This document shows positions 1 through 8,314 of a stretch of DNA of 64,000 bases, piece by piece; the stretch's first letter is position 1, and each line of letters begins with the position of its first letter. The position numbers were made by a program, and so were the translations under genes. Where the stretch lies: the NCBI RefSeq assembly GCF_900112475.1, contig NZ_FOLW01000007.1:153617-217616 (forward strand), read 5' to 3'. The notes under the pieces were generated by a model. The model searched no databases. It was not told the DNA's origin and worked only from the letters and a program-made list of their open reading frames with translations. The stretch comes from Pragia fontium DSM 5563 = ATCC 49100 (lineage in GTDB: Bacteria > Pseudomonadota > Gammaproteobacteria > Enterobacterales > Enterobacteriaceae).

Positions 1-1
1 T

Positions 2-1015
2 GTAACACTGTCTGCGACCATCATTCAGAATGGACGAGGATTAGTGGGCATTCTTGATTCAAACATTTCGGCGACGCTAACAGGAACATCAAATTACTGG
101 GCAACTCAGCCATCTAGTTACGTCCTGTTAGCCTTTTTCCAAGATGGGGCCAGCTGTAATCAGTCACTAATGATGGAAATTGACGGCGTTAAAGGAATTA
201 AATTTAATACCGCAGGTACGCTGATGTTAGTTCCTGAAATCACCTATGTTGATAAGCGAACCTGGGGGGGGAACTCCGATACAGTGACCGGTATTTTTAC
301 TGGTTACGGTTCATCTACCAGTGATAATTTAGGTGAATATACCTCATGTATATTGCAACCCTACCAATCCTCGCCAAGTTCATCTGTTGATGTCATTATG
401 ACTCATAATGTAACCGCAACTGGCCGGATTTTGATTTATGGAACAGGTCAGCAAGTCACGTCCTCAACTGCTGGTTTGAGTTATCCTTTAAAAATGGTTA
501 TTCAAAATCCCAGAATTGCACCGGCACAATATGCAAAAAATATTTTAGTCAGTACCGGATCTTGGTCCACTGTCGTTAGCGATTTAGCATGTACCTTAAC
601 CACTCCCACATTGATTGATTTCGGTCCGCAACCTGCTAATGCCGCAGCAAACCAATTACTGGCGGCCAAAACCGTTAATTTATCCGTTGGTTGTCAACAA
701 TCACAAAATAAAATTGCAGCCACACTCTCATTAATGGCTCGTACAAATCTGGCGTATTACTCTGGTAATGACAATCAGGTCAATCTAAATAACAGCGCGG
801 GGACTGCCGGAGCCTATGTAACAATGGATATCAATGTTAATGGCACATCCAAACCAGTCTCATTTAACCGTCAGTATATTGATATTGGTAGTATTGACAG
901 TACGCAATCCGCAGCTAACTTTAATTATCCAGTAACCTATACACTGTATTCAAAAGGGACAGGCATGACAGGAAAAGTCAGCGGTAGTGCTGAATTGTCG
1001 ATCGTCATGCGCTGA
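2..1015 (+). CDS. Fimbrial adhesin/pilin-like protein, 5' end outside the window
   Basis: The reading frame is open from base 2, so the gene starts upstream of the window. A GTG at 44 is an internal codon rather than a start, because no signal peptide follows it. The visible product is Ser/Thr/Asn/Gly-rich with few charged residues. It ends in a region resembling the beta-sandwich domain of chaperone-usher fimbrial subunits: a Cys in 'LACTLTTPTLIDFG', a second in 'VNLSVGCQQ' (likely disulphide pair), alternating hydrophobic strands, and a C-terminal strand 'SGSAELSIVMR' of the kind used for donor-strand/chaperone contact. The N-terminal part with 'GASCNQSL' and 'YTSCILQPY' could be a receptor-binding domain, which would make this a tip adhesin. 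The exact fimbrial type is not recognisable. It is probably the last gene of a fimbrial operon, since a terminator follows. Confidence 0.7.
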   Translation, partial: VTLSATIIQNGRGLVGILDSNISATLTGTSNYWATQPSSYVLLAFFQDGASCNQSLMMEIDGVKGIKFNTAGTLMLVPEITYVDKRTWGGNSDTVTGIFTGYGSSTSDNLGEYTSCILQPYQSSPSSSVDVIMTHNVTATGRILIYGTGQQVTSSTAGLSYPLKMVIQNPRIAPAQYAKNILVSTGSWSTVVSDLACTLTTPTLIDFGPQPANAAANQLLAAKTVNLSVGCQQSQNKIAATLSLMARTNLAYYSGNDNQVNLNNSAGTAGAYVTMDINVNGTSKPVSFNRQYIDIGSIDSTQSAANFNYPVTYTLYSKGTGMTGKVSGSAELSIVMR

Positions 1016-1073
1016 GTGAATAGCATAGAAAACATACTATTCCGTGTGACTAAACATGCCTATTTTACCAAAC

Positions 1074-1113
1074 AAAAAACCCAGCCATCATAATGATAAA
1101 GCTGGGTTTTTTA
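1074..1113. terminator. Bidirectional terminator between the fimbrial gene and guaA
   Basis: The arms AAAACCCAGC and GCTGGGTTTT flank a short loop, with an A-run on the left and a T-run on the right. It can therefore stop the rightward fimbrial transcript and the leftward guaBA transcript. Confidence 0.85.
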
Positions 1114-1145
1114 GTCTTCCTGAGACTTAGTGGAACGCTATAAGC

Positions 1146-2723
1146 TTATTCCCATTCAATCGTCGCTGGCGGTTTCCCGGAAATATCATAAACCACACGA
1201 GAAATACCATTTACTTCATTGATAATGCGGTTAGATACCCGCCCCAAGAAGTCATATGGCAAATGCGCCCAGTGCGCGGTCATAAAGTCGATAGTCTCAA
1301 CTGCACGCAGTGAAACCACCCAATCATATTTACGACCATCGCCCATCACGCCAACCGAACGCACAGGTAAGAACACGGTAAATGCCTGGCTCACCTTATT
1401 GTACAGATCCGCTTTATGCAGCTCTTCAATAAAGATAGCGTCAGCGCGACGCAACAGATCACAGTACTCTTTCTTCACTTCACCCAGAACACGAACGCCC
1501 AAGCCTGGGCCCGGGAATGGATGACGGAACAGCATGTCGTGAGGTAGACCCAGTTCTAAACCAATCTTACGAACTTCATCTTTGAACAGCTCTTTCAGCG
1601 GTTCTACCAGCCCCATCTTCATCTCTTCCGGTAAGCCACCGACGTTATGGTGAGACTTAATCACGTGAGCTTTACCGGTAGCCGATGCAGCAGACTCAAT
1701 AACATCAGGATAGATCGTGCCCTGAGCCAGCCATTTTACGTTGGTCTGTTTAGAAGCTTCTTCATCAAAGACTTCAACGAATACTCGACCGATGGTTTTA
1801 CGTTTAGCTTCTGGCTCGTCAATTCCCGCTAATGCGCTCAAGAAGCGCTGTTCAGCCGGAACATGCACAATATTCAGGCCAAAACGGTCACCAAACATTT
1901 CCATGACCTGCTCTGCTTCATTCAGACGCAGCAGGCCGTTATCCACAAATACGCAGGTTAAACGCTTGCCAATGGCACGGTGTAACAGCATCGCGGTAAC
2001 GGAAGAGTCAACGCCACCAGACAGGCCAAGAATAACTTCATCCTCGCCCACTTGCTGGCGAATACGTTCAACCGCATCATCAATAATTGTCGCAGGAGTC
2101 CATAACGCCTCACAGCCACAAATATCCAGCACAAAGCGTTTTAACAGGCTTAAACCCTGATGGGTATGCGTCACTTCAGGATGGAATTGTAAACCGTAAA
2201 AGTGCTTCTCTTCGTTCGCCATAATGGCAAACGGGCAGGTATTAGTACTGGCAACGGCTTTAAAGCCGGCTGGAATCGCCGTCACTTTATCACCATGGCT
2301 CATCCACACATCAAGCTGTGGTTTACCGTCCGCAGAGAGAGCATCGCAGATATCGCGAACAAATTCGCTGTCATTGATAATATCAACTTTGGCATAACCA
2401 AATTCACGTTCGTCAGAACCCTGAACCTGACCACCAAGCTGCATTGCCATCGTCTGCATACCATAGCAAATGCCTAATACAGGAATACCTGCATTAAACA
2501 CATACTCCGGAGCTCGCGGGCTACCGGCTTCAGTGGTGCTCTCCGGGCTACCGGACAGAATAATGCCTGTTGGATTGAATTCACGAATTTGCGCTTCGCT
2601 AACGTCCCACGCCCAAAGTTCACAATAAACGCCGATTTCACGTACGCGGCGGGCAATTAACTGGGTATATTGAGAACCAAAATCCAGAATCAGAATGCGG
2701 TGCTGATGAATGTTTTTTGACAT
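1146..2723 (-). CDS. guaA: GMP synthase (glutamine-hydrolysing)
   Basis: Converts XMP to GMP using glutamine and ATP, the last step of de novo GMP synthesis in the cytosol. The N-terminal class-I glutamine amidotransferase domain carries the nucleophile Cys86 in 'GICYGMQ' and the His/Glu pair in 'FHPEVTHT'. Next comes an ATP-pyrophosphatase domain with the P-loop 'LSGGVDSS', then the C-terminal dimerisation domain with '[11 protein letters not shown]'. At 525 aa it has the E. coli length. It lies 158 bp downstream of guaB on the same strand, matching the guaBA operon. The gap is longer than the 68 bp I remember for E. coli and holds a hairpin, so some guaA-specific control is possible. Confidence 0.98.
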   Translation of the reverse strand: MSKNIHQHRILILDFGSQYTQLIARRVREIGVYCELWAWDVSEAQIREFNPTGIILSGSPESTTEAGSPRAPEYVFNAGIPVLGICYGMQTMAMQLGGQVQGSDEREFGYAKVDIINDSEFVRDICDALSADGKPQLDVWMSHGDKVTAIPAGFKAVASTNTCPFAIMANEEKHFYGLQFHPEVTHTHQGLSLLKRFVLDICGCEALWTPATIIDDAVERIRQQVGEDEVILGLSGGVDSSVTAMLLHRAIGKRLTCVFVDNGLLRLNEAEQVMEMFGDRFGLNIVHVPAEQRFLSALAGIDEPEAKRKTIGRVFVEVFDEEASKQTNVKWLAQGTIYPDVIESAASATGKAHVIKSHHNVGGLPEEMKMGLVEPLKELFKDEVRKIGLELGLPHDMLFRHPFPGPGLGVRVLGEVKKEYCDLLRRADAIFIEELHKADLYNKVSQAFTVFLPVRSVGVMGDGRKYDWVVSLRAVETIDFMTAHWAHLPYDFLGRVSNRIINEVNGISRVVYDISGKPPATIEWE

Positions 2724-2816
2724 GTATCGCTTTCCAAAAACGGTAATGTGAGGCCTGATAGCAGGCCGGACAAGAAGAAATTTCCCGGTATTATAGCCGT
2801 GTTGGCAGGGAGAATA

Positions 2817-2848
2817 CGAGAGGTGAATTTTGCTAACTCACCCTCTCG
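2817..2848. other. Inverted repeat in the guaB-guaA spacer
   Basis: CGAGAGGTGA pairs with TCACCCTCTCG across an 10-nt loop, leaving one bulged base. On the plus strand it is followed by TTTTAC. On the minus strand, the guaBA sense, no U-run follows, so it is not a clear terminator for the operon. It may be an RNA-processing or attenuation hairpin. Confidence 0.4.
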
Positions 2849-2881
2849 TTTTACTTCATTGGGGTTCAGAATTTATCTGAA

Positions 2882-4351
2882 TCAACCCATACGGTAGTTC
2901 GGCGACTCTTTAGTGATCGTCACATCATGTACGTGGCTTTCCTGAATACCGGCACCGGTAATACGCACAAACTCCGCTTTAGTACGCAGTTCATCAATCG
3001 TGCCACAGCCAGTCAGGCCCATACAAGAACGCAGTCCGCCCATTTGCTGATGAATAATCGCTTTCAGATAACCTTTGTAAGCTACGCGACCTTCAATACC
3101 TTCCGGTACCAGCTTATCAGCAGCATTATCCGTCTGGAAGTAACGATCTGAAGAGCCTTTGGACATCGCACCTAATGAGCCCATACCACGGTATGATTTA
3201 AATGAACGCCCTTGATACAGTTCAATCTCACCCGGAGATTCTTCAGTACCGGCTAACATTGAACCCACCATGACACAGGAAGCACCAGCAGCAATCGCTT
3301 TCGCAATATCACCGGAGAAGCGGATACCGCCGTCGGCAATAACTGGAATACCTAAGTGGCCAACGGCTTCAACCGCATCGGCAATCGCAGTAATTTGTGG
3401 CACACCAACACCGGTTACGATACGTGTGGTACAGATAGAGCCAGGACCAATACCGACTTTCACCGCGTTAACACCGGCCTGCGCCAGAGCCAATGCGCCT
3501 GCCGCCGTCGCCACGTTACCGCCAATGATTTGTAGATCAGGATAAGCTGCGCGGGTTTCACGAATACGCTGTAATACCCCTTCAGAATGACCATGGGACG
3601 AGTCGATAAGTAAAACGTCTACACCTGCTTCAACTAGCGCAGCTACACGTTCTTCGTTACCAGCACCGGCGCCTACCGCAGCACCGACGCGTAAGCGACC
3701 ATGCTCATCTTTACACGCGTTAGGCTTACGCTCTGCTTTCTGGAAATCCTTAACCGTAATCATGCCGCGCAGGTGGAATTTGCTGTCAACAACCAACGCT
3801 TTCTCCACACGCTTTTCATGCATCTTTTGAAAAACCACATCGCGATCTTTAGCTTCGGTTTCATTGACCGTTACCAAACGCTCTTTTGGCGTCATCAGTC
3901 CGCTGACGGGTTGATCAAGGTCAGTTACAAAGCGCACATCACGCCCGGTAATAATACCAACCAGTTCATTATTTTTTGCCACCACCGGATAACCGGCAAA
4001 TCCGTTAACCAGCGCCATTTCTTTCACTTCACGAACGGTGGTCTCAGGGCTAACGGCAATTGGATCGGTAACAATACCGCTTTCATGTCTTTTCACCCGG
4101 CGGACTTCTTCCGCTTGGCGTTCAATAGACATATTTTTATGAATAAATCCGATACCGCCTTCCTGGGCTAAAGCGATAGCCAGATTAGCTTCAGTCACGG
4201 TATCCATAGCGGCTGAAAGCATAGGAACATTCAAACGAATTGTTGAGGTCAACATCGTTGATAGTTCAGCAGTGTTAGGTAATACGGTCGAATGGGCAGG
4301 GACGAGTAGAACGTCGTCGAATGTTAGGGCTTCTTTAGCAATGCGTAGCAT
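2882..4351 (-). CDS. guaB: Inosine-5'-monophosphate dehydrogenase
   Basis: Oxidises IMP to XMP with NAD+, the rate-limiting step towards GMP. The (beta/alpha)8 barrel is interrupted at about residues 90-205 by two CBS domains ('[12 protein letters not shown]', 'KALVVDSKF'). The catalytic loop '[15 protein letters not shown]' contains the Cys nucleophile, and '[11 protein letters not shown]' is the flap. The frame extends two codons upstream to a TTG, but I choose the ATG at 4351: it gives '[16 protein letters not shown]', the standard enterobacterial N-terminus, and has GGTGAG about 9 nt upstream. The product is 489 aa. It is the first gene of guaBA and is divergent from xseA. Confidence 0.98.
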   Translation of the reverse strand: MLRIAKEALTFDDVLLVPAHSTVLPNTAELSTMLTSTIRLNVPMLSAAMDTVTEANLAIALAQEGGIGFIHKNMSIERQAEEVRRVKRHESGIVTDPIAVSPETTVREVKEMALVNGFAGYPVVAKNNELVGIITGRDVRFVTDLDQPVSGLMTPKERLVTVNETEAKDRDVVFQKMHEKRVEKALVVDSKFHLRGMITVKDFQKAERKPNACKDEHGRLRVGAAVGAGAGNEERVAALVEAGVDVLLIDSSHGHSEGVLQRIRETRAAYPDLQIIGGNVATAAGALALAQAGVNAVKVGIGPGSICTTRIVTGVGVPQITAIADAVEAVGHLGIPVIADGGIRFSGDIAKAIAAGASCVMVGSMLAGTEESPGEIELYQGRSFKSYRGMGSLGAMSKGSSDRYFQTDNAADKLVPEGIEGRVAYKGYLKAIIHQQMGGLRSCMGLTGCGTIDELRTKAEFVRITGAGIQESHVHDVTITKESPNYRMG

Positions 4352-4405
4352 GGGCAATATCTCACCGGGTTAGGGGTTTAGAAACAGATAAAATATTGCC
4401 GTGGC

Positions 4406-4411
4406 ATTATA
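4406..4411 (-). promoter_or_regulatory. Candidate -10 element for guaBA
   Basis: A minus-strand TATAAT lies 55 bp upstream of the guaB start codon in the divergent guaB/xseA spacer. The hexamer about 17 bp upstream (TGGTAT) is a poor -35. No convincing PurR box was seen here, although E. coli guaBA is PurR-controlled. Confidence 0.45.
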
Positions 4412-4522
4412 CAGAGCTATGTTGCTTGATACCACATTTTTTTCAAAAAATACTTGATTAGCCACGATAGCTATGTAGTATCGATAGATTAAGTCTTTGT
4501 TTTAGGGTTTGATCTCCATCAC

Positions 4523-5878
4523 ATGTTATTACCCTCTTCACCACCTATTTTTACCGTCAGCCGTTTAAACCAAACGGTCCGTCAGCTATTGGAAATGGAG
4601 ATGGGGCAAATCTGGCTGTCTGCGGAAATATCCAACTTTTCCCAGCCTTCTTCCGGGCACTGGTATTTTACACTAAAAGACGATCGTGCTCAGGTACGCT
4701 GTGCCATGTTCCGCACCGCTAACCGTAAAACCACGTTCCAGCCACAAAACGGCCAACAGGTTTTAGTTCGCGCCTCAATCACCCTGTATGAACCGCGCGG
4801 TGACTATCAGCTGATTGCAGAAAGCATGCAGCCTGCCGGAGATGGTCTATTACAGCAAAGGTTTGAACAGCTTAAACAGCGGCTGTCTGATGAAGGCCTG
4901 TTTGAACAGAGCCGTAAACGGCCGCTCCCTTCACCGGCAACCTGCATTGGTATTATTACGTCTAAATCCGGTGCCGCGCTGCACGATATTTTGCATATCC
5001 TACAGCGACGCGATCCCTCACTACCGGTGATTATCTATCCCACCATGGTTCAGGGTGCCGATGCGACATTACAGATTGCCCGTACCATTGAGTTGGCTAA
5101 CCAGCGTAATGAATGCGACGTGCTAATCGTCGGTCGAGGCGGCGGTTCGCTGGAAGACTTGTGGTGTTTTAACGAAGAACTCGTGGCACGCGCCATTGCC
5201 AACAGTAACATTCCGGTGGTTAGCGCCGTTGGCCATGAAACGGACGTCACCATTGCTGACTTTGTCGCCGACCTGAGGGCACCCACGCCTTCCGCTGCCG
5301 CAGAAATGGTGAGCCGTAATCAACTTGAATTAGTTCGACAACTACAATCCCAGCAACAGCGGCTGGAAATGGCGATGGACTACTATTTTTCTCGCTTACG
5401 CCAACGCTTGGCTCGTCAGGATAGTCGGTTACAGCAACAGCATCCTCAGCTTAGGCTCTCCCGCCAACAGACGACGCTCTTGAAGTTACAAAATCGTCTG
5501 GAAGACGGCATCCAACTGCGGCTACGCCGACATTCGCGCCAAACCGAATTGTTGCAGCAACGTCTGATGCAAACTCAGCCACAAATGCGAGTACAGCGCA
5601 GCCAGCAGCAGCTACAGCAATTTAGCTATCAGTTGCAGCAGGTGATGGAAAGGCAACTGAATCAGGCTAAACAGCGTTTCAGCGTTGGCTATTCTCAATT
5701 GGAAGCCGTTAGCCCTCTGGCAACCCTCGCGCGCGGCTATAGCGTTACCAGCACCAATGACGGTGCTACGCTGAAAAAAACCAGACAGGTAAAAGTAGGC
5801 GATAAATTAAAAACCCGCCTTAGCGATGGCTGGGTGGAAAGCAGCGTTAGCGAAATCAACAAGCTCGGAAAACAGTAG
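4523..5878 (+). CDS. xseA: Exodeoxyribonuclease VII large subunit
   Basis: Large subunit of ExoVII, which degrades single-stranded DNA from both ends with the small subunit XseB and acts in mismatch repair and tolerance of damage. The N-terminal OB-fold occupies roughly residues 8-105 ('[15 protein letters not shown]', '[10 protein letters not shown]'). The catalytic domain follows, with '[13 protein letters not shown]'-type sequence, '[12 protein letters not shown]' and '[13 protein letters not shown]'. A Gln/Arg-rich coiled coil spans about 270-390, and a conserved tail contains 'LARGYSV'. At 451 aa it is close to the E. coli protein. Divergent from guaB and convergent, with a 23-bp gap, to the kinase gene that follows. 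Confidence 0.97.
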   Translation: MLLPSSPPIFTVSRLNQTVRQLLEMEMGQIWLSAEISNFSQPSSGHWYFTLKDDRAQVRCAMFRTANRKTTFQPQNGQQVLVRASITLYEPRGDYQLIAESMQPAGDGLLQQRFEQLKQRLSDEGLFEQSRKRPLPSPATCIGIITSKSGAALHDILHILQRRDPSLPVIIYPTMVQGADATLQIARTIELANQRNECDVLIVGRGGGSLEDLWCFNEELVARAIANSNIPVVSAVGHETDVTIADFVADLRAPTPSAAAEMVSRNQLELVRQLQSQQQRLEMAMDYYFSRLRQRLARQDSRLQQQHPQLRLSRQQTTLLKLQNRLEDGIQLRLRRHSRQTELLQQRLMQTQPQMRVQRSQQQLQQFSYQLQQVMERQLNQAKQRFSVGYSQLEAVSPLATLARGYSVTSTNDGATLKKTRQVKVGDKLKTRLSDGWVESSVSEINKLGKQ

Positions 5879-5901
5879 CCAGAGATGTCCCACAGCCCCC
5901 G

Positions 5902-6708
5902 CTATGCTTGAGTCAATTTAGCCTGAGCCAATCGGGCAACCGCTAACGGTATTTTAGGATCTTCACCATCCTCAAGAAACCAACTGGCTGACAAACCACA
6001 CCAGGCAAGAATCCACATCAGTAAGCGTCTCGGCTCCAGTCTGGCATAACGACTTATCAGCGCCAAGCGCTGGTGGAATTGTTCTGCTGAAGGCTCACAG
6101 CCCAACGGGTTGCAAAAGACATTGGCATAATCAAAACCGCGTTCTCCGATTAATCCCTTGGGATCAATCGCCCGCCATCCCAACTCACCAAAATCGAGAA
6201 TATTCTCATGATGAATATCCCCGTGTAGTACCACTTCCCCTTGCGGAGTTGTCAGCAGTTGATTGGCAACGCTCAGCGCATCAATCAATATTCCACCGTG
6301 TTGCTTCGCCGCAGGGGCTAATCCAGCAAACCATTGAGATAATGGCATCAATTCAGGTAACACTGCGGCTTGTGGATAGTGAAGTTCATCGATAACCGCA
6401 CAAATAATTTGGCAGGCTCGATCATCATCGTCGTTCCGGGACATTTCACTAAGAGAAATCGGGTTCAGTGCCCGAAGCAACAAAATAGCCTGTCGATCAT
6501 AAGCTAATACCGGAGCGGCCCCCTTACCATTCCACCACGACATCAAACCATTACCCCGAATCTCCTCCGCTGAAACAGCCACTTTCAACATGGCTGGAAT
6601 AGCACCAAAACGCACCGGCATTAAATAGCTACTCTCCGTGATTCGCGGGACACCATCCGGCTTAAGCCCCCAGCCTTTTAGGTAACGCTCAAACATCACG
6701 TCGTTCAA
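5902..6708 (-). CDS. Aminoglycoside/hydroxyurea phosphotransferase family kinase
   Basis: A small kinase of the APH(6)/hydroxyurea phosphotransferase family. The catalytic loop 'LHGDIHHENIL' (His-Gly-Asp-x-His-x-x-Asn) and the following metal-binding 'AIDPKGLIGERGFDYANVF' are intact, so it should be active. Related enzymes include streptomycin 6-kinase StrB, but many chromosomal homologues have unknown substrates; resistance is only a possibility. The start overlaps the stop of yfgJ by four bases (ATGA), indicating translational coupling in an AEC transporter-yfgJ-kinase unit. No mobile element is adjacent, so it looks like a resident gene. Confidence 0.85.
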   Translation of the reverse strand: MNDVMFERYLKGWGLKPDGVPRITESSYLMPVRFGAIPAMLKVAVSAEEIRGNGLMSWWNGKGAAPVLAYDRQAILLLRALNPISLSEMSRNDDDDRACQIICAVIDELHYPQAAVLPELMPLSQWFAGLAPAAKQHGGILIDALSVANQLLTTPQGEVVLHGDIHHENILDFGELGWRAIDPKGLIGERGFDYANVFCNPLGCEPSAEQFHQRLALISRYARLEPRRLLMWILAWCGLSASWFLEDGEDPKIPLAVARLAQAKLTQA

Positions 6709-6932
6709 GCTTGCTCCGTATAGCGTAATGAGATGCGCTTTTTAGAGATAAGGCCATGACCGTGCTGGCAGAAATAATCAACGGCACCACAGGCCTGCAT
6801 TTTTTCTAGTGGCTTATTACAGTCCGGGCAAAGAGCAACTTGTTGGTAGGTCTTATGACATGCTTCACAATGATAAAGATTACCCTGCTGCCAAAGCAGA
6901 GCCTGGTGACAATGGGGACAATAAGCTTCCAT
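6705..6932 (-). CDS. yfgJ: YfgJ-type zinc-ribbon protein
   Basis: A 75-residue protein with three Cys-x2-Cys pairs or knuckles (Cys5/Cys8, Cys22/Cys25, Cys35/Cys38) plus Cys48 and Cys55. It has the conserved tail 'ACGAVDYFCQHGHGLISKKR' seen in E. coli YfgJ. It should bind two zinc ions. No enzymatic role is known to me. It lies 12 bp downstream of the AEC transporter and overlaps the kinase start. Confidence 0.9.
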   Translation of the reverse strand: MEAYCPHCHQALLWQQGNLYHCEACHKTYQQVALCPDCNKPLEKMQACGAVDYFCQHGHGLISKKRISLRYTEQA

Positions 6933-6944
6933 ATGACATCCTCT

Positions 6945-7901
6945 CTAAATCAGTCCGCTTCCTCTCAGGAACAGCAAACCGAGTGCCGTAGTAAAAAACG
7001 ATCCTAACGTTGTCATCGCAATAATATTGGCGGCTAGCGTTGCATTACCGCCCATAGCACGGGTCATCACATAACTGGCGGCAGCGGTTGGCGTTGCCGA
7101 CAATAAAAATATAACCCCTAATGAAACACCCCGAAAGCCAATTAGCCATCCGCCTAAAAACAGCAGCCCGGGGATGACCACAATGCGCGCAATACAGGCT
7201 AATACCGCAACGTTAGATGCCCTAAACATAGCGCGAAAATCCAGACTTGCACCGGTACACAACAACGCCAACGGTAAAGCCAGACCTGAAATATACTGCC
7301 CGGTATGTACCAACACTTCTGGTAATGAAACTGAAAACAGGGAAAAAGGTAATCCCAATAGAATACCAATAATCAGAGGGTTAGTGATAACGCCGCGCAT
7401 CACGCTGAGGAAATCAGGTCGACCATTGCTCCCAGTGGATAAACTGCGCGTTAGCGTGACCACCGATAACACATTAAAAAGTATTACCGTTATCACAATA
7501 TAAAATGAAGCAATAGCCACACCTTCACTACCAAAGGCCATTGAACAATAGGCAACGCCTAAAATCGCCGCATTTCCCCGAAATCCTCCCTGAACAAAAA
7601 TACCTCGCTCACGTGGGTTTTTTACCAAAAATGGCGCGGCAAACTCCAGCAACAAATATGTCGCAATGGTGCTCAATGCACCATAAAGCATTAACGGGGC
7701 GTATTGCTGAAAGCTGCTATGGTTAGTGGCGATACTAAAAAACAGCAGGCAGGGTAAGGCTAGATTGAACACCAGTCGGCTGGCGGCATCGCAGAAATTA
7801 TCATCGACAAGGCGAAAACCACGCATTAAGATGCCAATAATCAGCATGAGTAAATTAGGTACGGTGACGCTGAAAGCAAAACTCCATGTTTCCCACGACA
7901 T
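6945..7901 (-). CDS. AEC (auxin efflux carrier) family transporter
   Basis: An inner-membrane protein of 318 aa with about ten hydrophobic helices in two five-helix halves. This and sequences such as 'LVFNLALPCLLFFSIA', 'GGFRGNAAILGVAY' and 'TPTAAASYVMTRAMGG' are typical of the AEC/BASS-like fold. Family members export or import small organic acids and amino acids; the substrate here cannot be told. It is the first gene of a minus-strand set with yfgJ and the kinase, and is divergent from the KefC-like antiporter. Confidence 0.88.
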   Translation of the reverse strand: MSWETWSFAFSVTVPNLLMLIIGILMRGFRLVDDNFCDAASRLVFNLALPCLLFFSIATNHSSFQQYAPLMLYGALSTIATYLLLEFAAPFLVKNPRERGIFVQGGFRGNAAILGVAYCSMAFGSEGVAIASFYIVITVILFNVLSVVTLTRSLSTGSNGRPDFLSVMRGVITNPLIIGILLGLPFSLFSVSLPEVLVHTGQYISGLALPLALLCTGASLDFRAMFRASNVAVLACIARIVVIPGLLFLGGWLIGFRGVSLGVIFLLSATPTAAASYVMTRAMGGNATLAANIIAMTTLGSFFTTALGLLFLRGSGLI

Positions 7902-8306
7902 TATTTACAACTACACCTTTAGACCCCAACCGTTGAATATGAATAGTATGCTGATATATCCGTAAAAGTCACGCAATCACCCGCTATCTGGTGGAATTTG
8001 ACGTTTTTTTTAGTCATTCTGAATTAAGCATCAAAACGGCAAACCCGCGTGAATAAAACGCTTACCGGCACCTGTTAGCGATCCAATGAATAATTTATAA
8101 AGTTTTTCTAAAAATCGCCTGCACGAAACAGCCACATTTGAGTATAATATCCAACACAAAGTCAGTAACCATGCCCGTTATTAACCTGAGGCTGAACACT
8201 GTAACTCATCAATTTCCATCATCACGCGATAAGGAACATTACGCCATGGATAGCTATTCCCTGAAAACAGGAACTACCCTTTCAGTAACCAAAGGAAGAC
8301 CTCCAT
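7902..8306. other. Divergent spacer between the AEC transporter and the antiporter
   Basis: A 405-bp region. It contains a consensus TATAAT at 8143-8148 on the plus strand, a likely -10 for the antiporter but with a weak -35. From 8246 it also holds a short ORF with its own ribosome binding site (listed separately). No repeat or RNA gene was recognised in the left half. Confidence 0.5.
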
Positions 8307-8314
8307 ATGAATGA
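8246..8314 (+). CDS. Putative 22-codon upstream ORF coupled to the antiporter gene
   Basis: ATG at 8246 is preceded by AAGGAACATTACGCC, a good Shine-Dalgarno at normal spacing. It encodes the peptide MDSYSLKTGTTLSVTKGRPP followed by Tyr-Glu and ends at TGA 8312-8314. The antiporter ATG at 8307 lies inside its last codons in another frame, and the antiporter's own AGGAAG lies within the short ORF. This geometry suggests a leader peptide or translational coupling. No homologue is recognised, so it could be fortuitous. Confidence 0.4.
   Translation: MDSYSLKTGTTLSVTKGRPPYE

Noticed and set aside
44..46. GTG as the start codon of the first gene
   Set aside because: The frame is open to the window edge and no signal peptide follows the GTG, although a fimbrial subunit must be exported. 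A GAGG close by looks coincidental.
1219..2477. Several plus-strand open frames opposite guaA
   Set aside because: They are antisense shadows of a highly conserved gene, with no family resemblance; the same applies to open frames opposite guaB, der, yfhM, hscA, purL and others.
2751..2766. GGCCTG-ATAG-CAGGCC stem in the guaB-guaA spacer as a terminator
   Set aside because: No U-run follows on either strand and the stem is short; guaB and guaA are normally one operon.
4508..4523. Possible CRP site TTTGA-N6-TCACA before xseA
   Set aside because: It overlaps the first base of the start codon and one half-site is degenerate; its position makes activation implausible.
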